Made by a program: the position numbers and the translations under genes. 14,868 nt of DNA. Origin: an uncultured beta proteobacterium. Lineage in GTDB: Bacteria; Pseudomonadota; Gammaproteobacteria; Burkholderiales; Burkholderiaceae_C. The DNA is taken from contig CAISLL010000116.1 of NCBI GenBank assembly GCA_903886165.1, forward strand, positions 1 through 14,868, in the 5' to 3' direction. Below are positions 1 to 7,775 of this stretch, piece after piece (position 1 is the stretch's first letter; every line of letters starts with the position of its first letter). The notes under the pieces are model-generated. The model did not search any database. It saw only the letters and a program-made list of their open reading frames with translations, and had not been told where the DNA came from.

Positions 1-382
1 CTTCAAGAAATCGGGCATAGGGTTCGGGCATATTCGACAGGTAGTACAACCCCGCCACGCCCTCCTTCGCCTGCCGGCGCGCATGCAACAGCTGCAGCAG
101 TGCCACGGTCTCTCGGATCGGCGTCAGTTGCTCGCCAATGCCGCGCACCAGATCGCCCATGGCATCGGCGGGTAAATCAAGCCGGCTGGCGGTGCGGGCA
201 ATGACTGCATCCATCGCCAGAACACCCCGGTCGAAGTCATGCCAATCGGGGTGTCCAAACATCTGGTGTGAGAGCTTCGCTGCGTCCTGTGCTGTTGCCG
301 CACGCTCAGGAAAGGCCTGCAGCAACAGTTTCCCAGGTTGCCATGTGAACAGCACGGCACCAAAGTCAAACACGATATTCAT
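1..382 (-). CDS. HAD-superfamily phosphatase, YihX-like (3' part beyond window)
   Basis: Only the first 127 residues are in the window; the gene runs off the left edge. The protein opens with MNIVFDFGAVLF, a HAD motif I in which D6 is the expected nucleophile and the usual second Asp at +2 is Gly (G8). This DxG form also occurs in E. coli YihX, an alpha-glucose-1-phosphatase. A cap-like helical region follows (about residues 15-105), then motif II, YLSN, with S116 and N117. Motifs III and IV lie outside the window. The ATG overlaps the stop of the upstream glycosylase gene as ATGA, so the two are probably translationally coupled. The substrate cannot be read from the sequence; a small sugar phosphate would fit pgi and tal nearby, but that is inference. 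Confidence 0.85.
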   Translation of the reverse strand, partial: MNIVFDFGAVLFTWQPGKLLLQAFPERAATAQDAAKLSHQMFGHPDWHDFDRGVLAMDAVIARTASRLDLPADAMGDLVRGIGEQLTPIRETVALLQLLHARRQAKEGVAGLYYLSNMPEPYARFLE

Positions 383-1632
383 ATGCCAAGAGACTCCGTC
401 TTGATGGTCTTGAAGGACCGACGCAACGCGCCAGCCACTTGTGTGTTTTGGGCACCCGTGATGCGCACCTCAGGTGTGCCATGCCATTGCGCACATTCCC
501 ATATGGCACGGGCGACGTCTTGCACTTGGGTTTCGCTCCAAGTCATGCCCGCTTGCATGAACAGCGACTTCACCTCGAAAACACCTTGGGACCGATGCGC
601 CTTGGCGTCCAGTCGCCCGATCAGTTGCCCCCGGCACAGTATCGGCAGCACAAAATAACCAAACACCCGTTTGGGCTCTGGCGTGTAGCACTCCAGCCGG
701 TAGTCAAAGCCAAACAGGGCGGCGGCGCGCTCGCGGTCCCACACCACCGGGTCAAACGGCGACAACAATGTGGTGTGAGTGGCCGCCAGCGTGCCCGCCA
801 CCACCTTCTTCAGCAGTGGCGTCTGGCTGGCATGCACATAAGCCGGTGCATCCCAGCCCTGCACCGTCACTTGCAGCACGGTGCCGCTCGCCACCAACGG
901 CGCCAAATCGGCATCTTTGAGACGCGGCTTCATGCGAAAGTAGTCATGAACCCAGCGTGCCTGGGTGATGCCCAGTGCAGCGATGGATTTTTCCAGGAAC
1001 TGCTGCGCGGCATCAGGCGCGGGTGCAGTGCCAGTCATGGGTGCGGCAGCAAGTTGCGGCGCGACCCGCTCGGCCAGGTCATACACCCGTTGAAATTTCT
1101 CGCGCCGGGCCACCATCAATTCACCGGAGGCAAACAGCGCTTCCAGCCAGCGCTTCTCATCCTTCCAGCCCCACCAGGCAGAGCCATGGGCGTCCTTGCG
1201 TTCAAAGTCGGACGATTTCACCGCCCCCTGTTGACGAATGTGGTCCAGCAAGGCATCCAGATGCGGTCGCTGGTGCAGATGGCTTTGCCGCGCGCTGGTA
1301 AGCCCCCAGTGGGCGCGGCAGTCGCGGTTATAGCTGCGATGCAGCAACAGGTCGTCGATGGGGGCAAAGCTGGCCTCATGGGCCCAGGTCTCGAACACTT
1401 GGCCCTGGGCCAGCGCCTCGTCCAGCCAGTGTGGCGGGTAAGGGCCGAGACGCGAAAAAAGCACCAGGTAAGGACTGCGCGCCACCACATGAATGGTGTC
1501 AATCTGCAGCAGGCACATGCGCGAAATGCATGCGCACAGGGCGGCGGGTGTGGCGGTTTTGGCGGGTGGCTGAAGCAAGCCTTGCGCTGCGAGGTGCAGT
1601 GCCCGGGCCTGCGCAAGCGTCAGCTCAATCAT
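379..1632 (-). CDS. ycaQ: YcaQ-family winged-helix DNA glycosylase (HTH_42)
   Basis: A 417-residue cytoplasmic protein that matches E. coli YcaQ along its whole length. Shared stretches include LHLAAQGLL near the N terminus, VARSPYLVLFSRLG (residues about 50-63), the WAHEA block, FQRVYDL in the middle, and SPFDPVVWDR with RLECYTP toward the C terminus. Family members excise bulky alkylated bases and unhook DNA interstrand crosslinks. The catalytic Q-phi-D motif of the YcaQ branch is visible as Q43-I44-D45; the AlkZ branch has Q-phi-Q. The ATG start gives the normal family length. The gene begins 37 bases after the pgi stop with only a weak upstream AGGCG, so it is probably read with pgi. A DNA repair role next to sugar-phosphate genes has no evident metabolic logic and may simply reflect shared transcription. 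Confidence 0.93.
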   Translation of the reverse strand: MIELTLAQARALHLAAQGLLQPPAKTATPAALCACISRMCLLQIDTIHVVARSPYLVLFSRLGPYPPHWLDEALAQGQVFETWAHEASFAPIDDLLLHRSYNRDCRAHWGLTSARQSHLHQRPHLDALLDHIRQQGAVKSSDFERKDAHGSAWWGWKDEKRWLEALFASGELMVARREKFQRVYDLAERVAPQLAAAPMTGTAPAPDAAQQFLEKSIAALGITQARWVHDYFRMKPRLKDADLAPLVASGTVLQVTVQGWDAPAYVHASQTPLLKKVVAGTLAATHTTLLSPFDPVVWDRERAAALFGFDYRLECYTPEPKRVFGYFVLPILCRGQLIGRLDAKAHRSQGVFEVKSLFMQAGMTWSETQVQDVARAIWECAQWHGTPEVRITGAQNTQVAGALRRSFKTIKTESLGI

Positions 1633-1669
1633 CGGGCTGCGCCTGAATCAACCGCCCGAAGGTCCACCA

Positions 1670-3238
1670 TCAAGCGCGCAGCTTGGTCAGCAAACCGGCG
1701 GTGGACGCGTCCAGGCCGGCGACATTGCCACTGTGCAAGCGCGCCTCCACGTCCTTGGCCAGCACCTTGCCCAGCTCCACACCCCATTGGTCAAAACTGT
1801 TGATGCCCCAGACTGCGCCACTGACAAACACGCGGTGCTCCTGCAGCGCAATCAACGCACCCAAGCTGGCCGGGCTCAACTCATCCAGCAGCAAAAACGT
1901 GCTGGGCCGGTTGCCGGTGAAATGTTTATGGCCGCCAACGTCGGCCTTGCCCAACATCAGTGCCTGAGCCTGCGCCAGCACGTTGGCCAGCAGCAGGGTG
2001 TGGTGGCCGGGTAGGCTGTGTATGGGGGTTTTGACGGCCACCAACTCCACCGGCACCACGTCCGTGCCCTGGTGCAGCATCTGAAAATACGCATGCTGGC
2101 CATTGGTGCCAGGTTCACCCCAGATCACCGGCGACGTGTCATAGTGCAAGGCCTGGCCATCGGCATCGACCCGTTTGCCATTGCTCTCCATTTCAAGCTG
2201 CTGCAAGTAGGCCGGGTAACGCTTCAAGGCGCTGTGGTACGGCGCCACCGAGCGACTGGTAAAACCATGGAAGTTGCGGTACCACACGTCCAGCAGGCCC
2301 AGCCGCACCGGCAGGTTCTGCGCCAGCGGGGCGACTCTGAAGTGCTCATCCATGTCATGTGCACCGGCCAGGAATTCCTTGAACCCCTGCGCCCCAATCG
2401 CAATCGCCAGCGGCAGGCCAATCACCGACCAGACTGAGTAACGTCCGCCCACCCAGTCCCAAAAACCAAAGGTGGTCCGGATGCCAAAGGCATTGGCCGC
2501 TGTCACGTTGGTGGTGAGTGCAGCAAAGTGCCGGGCAATGTCGGTGCCGCCCTGCCCCTCGAACCAGGCCTTGGCAGACTGGGCGTTGGTCATGGTCTCG
2601 ATGGTGGTGAAGGTCTTGCTGGCCACCAAGAACAGCGTGCTCTCAGGCTTGACCTTGCGCAGCACTGCGGCGAGTTCATGGCCGTCGACATTCGAGACAA
2701 AGTGAAAGCGTTTGCCGGGGCTGACAAACTCGTCCAGGGCCAGCACCGCCATTTGCGGCCCCAGGTCTGAGCCGCCAATGCCGATGTTGACGACGTCGGT
2801 GATGGCCTCATCGGCGCGCACCGTCTCCGCAAAGGCCAGCATGGTGCCAAGTGTGGTTTGCACCTCATGCAACGTCTCTGCCATGTGCCGGTGCACCGAC
2901 TGTGTCGGCATGGCGGGGTCGTGCGGCGGCGTTCTCAGCAGCCAATGCATCACCTGGCGGCCTTCGGTGGTGTTGATGGCGGCACCGCTGAACATGGCGT
3001 CGCGGTGCGCTTCAAGACCGGTTTGGCGCGCCAGTTCCAGCAACAAACCCTCGGTGCCCGCATCAATCAGGTTCTTCGACAGGTCGGCAAACACATGGGG
3101 CGCACTTTGGCTGAAGGCAGCAAAGCGTTGCGCATCGGCCGCAAAGGCCTTGCGCAGGTCAAACGCCTGACCGCTTGTGTCAAATGCGGCTTGTAATTGG
3201 CCCCAAACGGGGGTCTGGTCACATCGGCATTGGGTCAT
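1670..3238 (-). CDS. pgi: Glucose-6-phosphate isomerase
   Basis: Interconverts glucose-6-phosphate and fructose-6-phosphate in the cytoplasm. At 522 residues it is a little shorter than E. coli Pgi (549). The phosphosugar-binding SIS segment NIGIGGSDLGPQM lies at about 151-163, and the family signature DWVGGRYSVWS at about 261-271 carries R266. Catalytic residues can be placed from conserved blocks: E351 in MESNGK, H382 in GTNGQH and K491 in FDQWGVELGK. Nothing essential is missing. The ATG is preceded by AGGGAG with a 7-base spacer, a strong ribosome site that supports this start. It lies 88 bases after tal, with a terminator-like hairpin between them, so it may be transcribed by partial read-through or from a promoter of its own. 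Confidence 0.98.
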   Translation of the reverse strand: MTQCRCDQTPVWGQLQAAFDTSGQAFDLRKAFAADAQRFAAFSQSAPHVFADLSKNLIDAGTEGLLLELARQTGLEAHRDAMFSGAAINTTEGRQVMHWLLRTPPHDPAMPTQSVHRHMAETLHEVQTTLGTMLAFAETVRADEAITDVVNIGIGGSDLGPQMAVLALDEFVSPGKRFHFVSNVDGHELAAVLRKVKPESTLFLVASKTFTTIETMTNAQSAKAWFEGQGGTDIARHFAALTTNVTAANAFGIRTTFGFWDWVGGRYSVWSVIGLPLAIAIGAQGFKEFLAGAHDMDEHFRVAPLAQNLPVRLGLLDVWYRNFHGFTSRSVAPYHSALKRYPAYLQQLEMESNGKRVDADGQALHYDTSPVIWGEPGTNGQHAYFQMLHQGTDVVPVELVAVKTPIHSLPGHHTLLLANVLAQAQALMLGKADVGGHKHFTGNRPSTFLLLDELSPASLGALIALQEHRVFVSGAVWGINSFDQWGVELGKVLAKDVEARLHSGNVAGLDASTAGLLTKLRA

Positions 3239-3251
3239 GGTGAATCTCCCT
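3239..3251 (-). promoter_or_regulatory. Ribosome binding site of pgi
   Basis: On the minus strand AGGGAG (3251-3246) stands 7 bases before the pgi ATG. This is a near-consensus Shine-Dalgarno sequence and fixes the start codon. It suggests pgi is translated independently of tal. Confidence 0.75.
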
Positions 3252-3276
3252 GCGAGTTGCTGAAAGGCTTAACGCG

Positions 3277-3317
3277 AAAAAAACGAGATTGTCATTGCCG
3301 ACTTGATCAGCAATGAC
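3277..3317 (-). terminator. Terminator-like hairpin after tal
   Basis: Ten bases past the tal stop the sequence holds a perfect 8-base inverted repeat, GTCATTGC (3291-3298) and GCAATGAC (3310-3317), around an 11-base loop. On the minus-strand transcript the hairpin is followed, after 7 bases, by seven uridines (3283-3277). The stem is only half G/C and the U-run is not directly adjacent, so it may be a weak or partial terminator rather than a full stop. Confidence 0.45.
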
Positions 3318-3326
3318 AGACTGGGC

Positions 3327-4274
3327 TCAAGCAGCCCTTAACAACTGGTCCAGCTTGCCTGCATCCACACAAAAGGCCCGGAGGCCTTCGGATAGTTTTT
3401 CGGTGCCCATGGCATCCTGGTTCAGGGCGAAACGGAAGCCGGCTTCGTCATAACTCAGGTGCGACAAGTTCAGCGCCAGCGCGGCTTGCGGGTCCAGCAC
3501 ACGCGGCAACGGGGCGTCCGTAGCGGCCAACTGGGCCAGCAGCTCCGGGCTGATGGTGAGCAAATCGCACCCAGCCAGCGCGGTGATTTGGCCGATGTTG
3601 CGAAAACTGGCCCCCATCACCTCGGTCTTGATGCCAAACTTTTTGTAGTAATTGAAGATTTGCATGACCGACCGCACGCCGGGGTCGTTCGCGCCCGCGT
3701 GGTCGGCTTCGACCCAGGTGGCACCGGCAGATTTTTTGTACCAGTCGTAAATGCGCCCGACAAACGGCGAGATCAGTTGCACCTTGGCCTGGGCGCACGC
3801 CACCGCTTGGCAAAACGAGAACAGCAGGGTCAGGTTGGTATGAATACCACGCTGCTCCAGCTCGGCGGCAGCCTGGATGCCCTCCCAGGTGGCTGCCACC
3901 TTGATGAGCACCCGGTCAATGTGAATGCCCTGCCCCTGGTACAGCTCAATCAGGCGTTCGGCACGGGCCACGCTGGCGCTGGTATTGAAGCTCAGACGCG
4001 CATCGACTTCTGTGGAAACCCGCCCCGGAATGATGGACAGGATCTCGCAGCCAAAACGCACCAGCAGGCGGTCAGTGATTTCATCCAGGGTGCGGCCCCG
4101 GAACTCCTTGACCGTTTCCTGCAGCAACGAGCGGTACTCGGGCTTTTGCACCGCTTTCAGGATCAGCGACGGGTTGGTGGTGGCATCCGTCGGCTGAAAC
4201 ACTTCAATTTGCTTGAAATCGCCAGTGTCAGCCACCACGGTGGTGAATTGTTTGAGGGCATCGAGTTGGTTCAT
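3327..4274 (-). CDS. tal: Transaldolase, TalB type
   Basis: Transfers a dihydroxyacetone unit from sedoheptulose-7-phosphate to glyceraldehyde-3-phosphate, giving erythrose-4-phosphate and fructose-6-phosphate in the non-oxidative pentose phosphate pathway. The 315-residue protein aligns with E. coli TalB throughout. The Schiff-base lysine is K125 in RVLIKVAATW. Other conserved active-site positions are D17 (VADTGD), N35 (ATTNPS), E89 (STEVDAR), T149 and S169 (ISPFVGR). I chose the ATG at 4274 because MNQLDALKQFTTVVADTGD lines up with the family N terminus; an in-frame TTG at 4289 would add five residues with no homology. The ribosome site is weak. The gene begins 220 bases after the ATPase stop of the upstream ABC importer, whose probable ligands include the transaldolase substrate. 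Confidence 0.97.
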   Translation of the reverse strand: MNQLDALKQFTTVVADTGDFKQIEVFQPTDATTNPSLILKAVQKPEYRSLLQETVKEFRGRTLDEITDRLLVRFGCEILSIIPGRVSTEVDARLSFNTSASVARAERLIELYQGQGIHIDRVLIKVAATWEGIQAAAELEQRGIHTNLTLLFSFCQAVACAQAKVQLISPFVGRIYDWYKKSAGATWVEADHAGANDPGVRSVMQIFNYYKKFGIKTEVMGASFRNIGQITALAGCDLLTISPELLAQLAATDAPLPRVLDPQAALALNLSHLSYDEAGFRFALNQDAMGTEKLSEGLRAFCVDAGKLDQLLRAA

Positions 4275-4431
4275 GCTGACATTATCCAACTGCGGCGTGC
4301 ATCACCCATACAAACCGGTTACAGCGCTTGGCGCAGCATGGTGCACAGCGGGCGTAACGACCCTGTTTTGAACACGGGATGGGAAAAATCAAACGGCGGG
4401 TACGGTGGTGGGTCAGCTGGAGAATCAGATT
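4275..4431. other. Gene-free leader of tal
   Basis: Together with the adjacent repeat this is the 220-base interval between the ABC ATPase stop and the tal start. I see no plausible protein or RNA gene. An imperfect inverted repeat, CCCTGTTTTGAACACGGG, lies at 4361-4378 without a following T-run. GATAAT stands about 13 bases before the tal ATG, but no -35 hexamer occurs at proper spacing. A promoter for tal may be here; I cannot place it. Confidence 0.5.
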
Positions 4432-4493
4432 TCTATAAAATTATGACCTGCAGACCTTATTTAATAAGCGTTAGTAGCTCTCTAATAAATAGC
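4432..4493 (+). repeat. AT-rich dispersed intergenic element, copy A
   Basis: This stretch is markedly more AT-rich than its surroundings and is a diverged copy of the element at 12954-13017. From ATGACCT to the final ATAGC both copies are 51 bases long with 39 identical positions by hand count, and both begin upstream with TCTATA. They share the 13-base palindrome CTTATTTAATAAG (here 4456-4468). Copy A ends one base from the stop codon of the ABC ATPase gene. Similar GCTA/TAGC elements around CTTATT-AATAAG are, as I recall, scattered through Comamonadaceae genomes. The function is unknown; an mRNA 3'-end or processing role would fit the position. Confidence 0.7.
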
Positions 4494-4494
4494 A

Positions 4495-5541
4495 TCAAGT
4501 CGCCACTACCACCGACACGCCGTGGTCGGCCAGCGTCAGTCCGACCTCGCTGCCCAGCGACAGCACATCGGCGAGGTCGGGTGAGACCACAAAAATCGGG
4601 CCCAGCGAGGTGTCAAAGGTGTACTCAAAAAAGCTGCCCAGGTAAGCCAGCTTGCGCAAAGTAGCCGCCAGTCCGCTGCCATCGCGGTGGATGTGCCAGG
4701 CTTCGGGCCGCACCGCCACCTTGACCGACCCCGTCGCCACGGCCTGGCGAGAGGTGATCGACAGCGGCCCAAGCTGGACCACGCCCGCCGCATCAGCAAC
4801 CCCAGGAAACAGCATGGCTTCGCCCATGAACCCCGCCACAAACTCACTGCCAGGGCGCTCGTACATGTCTTGAGGCGTGCCGCGCTGGGCGATCAGGCCG
4901 TCGTTCATCACAATGATCTGGTCACTCACCGCCAGCGCCTCACTCTGGTCGTGGGTGACATAGGCCACAGTCAACTGCAGTCGCTGCTGCAAGCTTCGAA
5001 TTTCCTCACGCATCTCGCGGCGCAGGCGGGCATCCAGGTTGCTCAAGGGTTCATCAAACAGCAACACGCCGGGCTCAAGCACCAAGGCTCGCGCCAACGC
5101 CACACGTTGCTGCTGGCCACCCGAGAGTTCGCTGGGCAGGCGCTCGTCATAACCCACCAGGCCGACGTTGCCCAGGGTTTCAATCGCGCGCCGCGAGGTT
5201 TCGGTTTTTTCGATGCCGGACATCTTCAGGCCATACATCACGTTTTCCACCACGTTCATGTGCGGAAACAGCGCGTAACTCTGGAACATCATGCTCACAT
5301 TTCGGTCAGCCGGGCCGAGCGTGGTGACATCCTTGCCGTCCATGATGATCTGGCCGCCAGTGGGGGTTTCCAGCCCGGCGATCATGCGCAGCACCGTTGT
5401 TTTTCCGCAGCCTGAAGGGCCAAGAATGGTGGTCAGCGAGCCTTTTTCGATCTCGAAATTCACGCCCTTGATCACCAAAGGCGCACTGGCATCCATGCCG
5501 TAACGCTTGGTGATATTTTTAAATTCAACGCCGTGGTTCAT
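4495..5541 (-). CDS. ABC importer ATPase, FbpC/AfuC family (probable sugar-phosphate importer)
   Basis: Cytoplasmic energy-coupling subunit of the importer whose permease and binding protein lie just upstream. In the 348-residue protein Walker A is GPSGCGKT (41-48), the Q-loop glutamine is Q87, the signature is LSGGQQQ (139-145), Walker B is LLFDEP (160-165) and the switch histidine is H197. Residues from about 275 form a TOBE-like regulatory domain, as in FbpC, PotA and MalK relatives. The start is the ATG at 5541, 19 bases after the permease stop; a longer frame from 5592 would run back into the permease gene and adds no family sequence. Similarity alone would give 'iron(III)', 'polyamine' or 'phosphonate' ATPase. 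The AfuC-like assignment rests on the binding protein and the neighbours. Confidence 0.9.
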   Translation of the reverse strand: MNHGVEFKNITKRYGMDASAPLVIKGVNFEIEKGSLTTILGPSGCGKTTVLRMIAGLETPTGGQIIMDGKDVTTLGPADRNVSMMFQSYALFPHMNVVENVMYGLKMSGIEKTETSRRAIETLGNVGLVGYDERLPSELSGGQQQRVALARALVLEPGVLLFDEPLSNLDARLRREMREEIRSLQQRLQLTVAYVTHDQSEALAVSDQIIVMNDGLIAQRGTPQDMYERPGSEFVAGFMGEAMLFPGVADAAGVVQLGPLSITSRQAVATGSVKVAVRPEAWHIHRDGSGLAATLRKLAYLGSFFEYTFDTSLGPIFVVSPDLADVLSLGSEVGLTLADHGVSVVVAT

Positions 5542-5560
5542 GGTGTTCTCTTGTTCGATT

Positions 5561-7771
5561 TCAGTGCGCCGCCATGGGCTTGATGACCACACCGGTCTTG
5601 CGCCGCCCCAGTTTGCGCTCGCCCACCAAAAACTGGATCAGCGCAATGGAGGCTGACATCAAGATGATCAGCACCGTGCAATAGGCCAGCGCCACACCGT
5701 AGTCACCGTTGCCGACACGACCAATGATGTAGGTGGTGGCCAGCTCGTTTTCAGCGGTGACCAGGAAAATCACCGCGCTGACCGTGGTCATGGCGCGCAC
5801 AAAGCTGTACACCAGCGCCGCTACCAGGGCAGGTTTGAGCAAGGGCAAGACAACAAAACGCAGGGTCTGGAAGGTCGATGCGCGCAGCATCAGCGAGGCT
5901 TCGTCGAGTGACTTGTCCAACTGCTTGAAAGCCGCCGTGCCGGCGCGCACCCCCACCGGCAGGTTGCGGAACATGAAACACAACACGATGATCAGCCCCG
6001 TGCCAGTGAGCTCAACCGGCGGCACGTTGAAGGCCAGGATGTAGCTCACACCCAATACGGTGCCAGGAATGGCAAAGGCCAGCAGGGCAATGAACTCGAA
6101 CCCGCCCTGGCCACGAAACTCGGTACGTGCCAGCAGGTAGGCAATCAGCAGGCCGACCGTGGCCGTCATGGGTGCCGACAACCCGGCTAGCTTGACGGTG
6201 GTGAACAGTGAACTCCAGGCGGTGCCGGCCCACACCAGGCCAAAGTCACCCCACTCCAGCCCGAATGCAGTTTTAAAGTGCGCCAGCGTCAGGGTGTAGT
6301 CGCGACCCCAGGTTTGCACAAACCCACCGGCAAAGGCAAACAGATAGACGATCACCGTGAAGGCCAGCCACGGGTACACCACAAAGTTGAGCAGGCGGCG
6401 CACACCGTCCGGCAAAGCCATGGGTATGCCAGCGTCTCCCTTGCCACTGACGGTGGTGTAGTTTTGTTTGCCCAGAAGGCCTCGTTGCATGGCAAACACC
6501 GCCAGGGCAAACAAGGTCAGAATCCAGGCCAGCGAGGCCGCGCGGCCCTGGTCATACTGGGCGCCCACAATGGCAAAGAAAATATCGGTTGACAGCACCG
6601 AATACTGGCCACCCACCACCACCGGGTTGCCAAAGTCGGCAATACTTTCAATGAAACCCACCAGAAACGCATTCGCCAAACCTGGCTTGAGCAATGGCAA
6701 GGTGACTGTGAAAAATGTCTTGCGGCGGCTGGCGCGCAAAGTCTGCGCGGCTTCTTCCATGCTGGGCGCCACACCTTGCACCACACCACGCATGATCATG
6801 AAGGCAATCGGCGTGAAGGCAAACAACTGGGCGATCCAGATGCCGAACAAGCCGTAAAACCAGCGGGTCGGCTGGATACCAAAGGCGTACTCCAGAAACT
6901 GGTTAACCACGCCGGCGCGGCCAAACAGCAAAATCAGGCCCAGTCCAACCACAAACGGCGGCGTGATGATGGGCAACAGTGCCACCACCCGCAAAGGCGT
7001 CTGCACCCGTGGCCCGGCGCTGCGCTCGGCCAACAAGGCCATCATGGTACCCATGATGACTGTGCCAGTGGCGGTCAGCAGTGCCAGAAACAAGGTGTTC
7101 CAGGCCACACCACAGCGCACGCCACCACTGAGGCAACTCAGACCCCAAATGCGCTCATGGCCAATGCGGTCAAAAATCGCCGATGCCGCCCACTGGCCTT
7201 CTTCGTTCAAGAACGCCCCATACAGGGCCTTGGTAACCGGAAAGGCGATGAACAGGAGCAATAGGGCCGAGCAACTTACCACCGCCGAGGCAATAAACAA
7301 GTCGCCCTTGAAATAACCCCGCCGCGCGATGCCGAAGGCCGTCAGCATCACCAGCGCCAGCAAGGCCATGAAGGCCCCGATGCCAATGCCGAACTGGTTG
7401 ACGGCCAGCTCGCCAAACTGCGTGTTCAGCACGGCAAATGACCAGCCTTTGGCACCCACCATGAAACCACTGAGCAGCAAGCCGACAAACCCCACCAGCC
7501 CCCCGGCAAGCAGCCAGCTGCCCTGCAACTTGCCCGGTGGAACCAGCAGGCCCATGGCAGCCACGCCCAACCCGGCCAGGCCCAGGGCCAGCCAGATGCG
7601 CCCATGAAAAACGGCCTGCAGCAGACCATTGGCAGTCTCGGAACCGCCAAAGATCTGCGGTAACACGCTGTACCAGGCCGTGTCTTGTATAGCGTACCAA
7701 GGCAGCAGCAGGTAGGCCAGCAAGCCGATGACAAGCCACAGCCGTATGGCTTGGTTGGGGGTTTTGTTCAC
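5561..7771 (-). CDS. Fused double-domain ABC permease, FbpB/AfuB type
   Basis: Inner-membrane channel of the importer. At 736 residues it carries two complete binding-protein-dependent permease domains. Their ATPase-contacting EAA loops start at about 339 (EEAAQTLRAS) and 623 (DEASLMLRAS), and both end in LPLLKP. An extra N-terminal region of about 180 residues adds roughly five hydrophobic segments (near 11-27, 59-77, 86-105, 129-149 and 158-180). One polypeptide therefore supplies both halves of the channel, as in AfuB. The start is the GTG at 7771, four bases past the stop of the binding-protein gene and without a clear Shine-Dalgarno, which suggests translational coupling. A TTG at 7816 would give a longer frame overlapping that gene and starting with charged, non-membrane sequence, so I rejected it. 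Confidence 0.9.
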   Translation of the reverse strand: MNKTPNQAIRLWLVIGLLAYLLLPWYAIQDTAWYSVLPQIFGGSETANGLLQAVFHGRIWLALGLAGLGVAAMGLLVPPGKLQGSWLLAGGLVGFVGLLLSGFMVGAKGWSFAVLNTQFGELAVNQFGIGIGAFMALLALVMLTAFGIARRGYFKGDLFIASAVVSCSALLLLFIAFPVTKALYGAFLNEEGQWAASAIFDRIGHERIWGLSCLSGGVRCGVAWNTLFLALLTATGTVIMGTMMALLAERSAGPRVQTPLRVVALLPIITPPFVVGLGLILLFGRAGVVNQFLEYAFGIQPTRWFYGLFGIWIAQLFAFTPIAFMIMRGVVQGVAPSMEEAAQTLRASRRKTFFTVTLPLLKPGLANAFLVGFIESIADFGNPVVVGGQYSVLSTDIFFAIVGAQYDQGRAASLAWILTLFALAVFAMQRGLLGKQNYTTVSGKGDAGIPMALPDGVRRLLNFVVYPWLAFTVIVYLFAFAGGFVQTWGRDYTLTLAHFKTAFGLEWGDFGLVWAGTAWSSLFTTVKLAGLSAPMTATVGLLIAYLLARTEFRGQGGFEFIALLAFAIPGTVLGVSYILAFNVPPVELTGTGLIIVLCFMFRNLPVGVRAGTAAFKQLDKSLDEASLMLRASTFQTLRFVVLPLLKPALVAALVYSFVRAMTTVSAVIFLVTAENELATTYIIGRVGNGDYGVALAYCTVLIILMSASIALIQFLVGERKLGRRKTGVVIKPMAAH

Positions 7772-7775
7772 TGCA

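Noticed and set aside
439..1803. Long plus-strand open frame (454 codons) opposite ycaQ and the pgi 3' end
   Set aside because: It is antisense to clearly homologous genes, resembles no known family and is rich in Arg, His, Gln and Pro, as expected for a shadow frame in GC-rich DNA.
4361..4378. Imperfect inverted repeat CCCTGTTTTGAACACGGG as a terminator after the ATPase gene
   Set aside because: The arms are mismatched and no T-run follows on the minus strand.
3459..4664. Long plus-strand open frame (401 codons) opposite tal and across the intergenic repeat
   Set aside because: Antisense to transaldolase, with no recognisable domain; composition is typical of a frame opposite a GC-rich gene.
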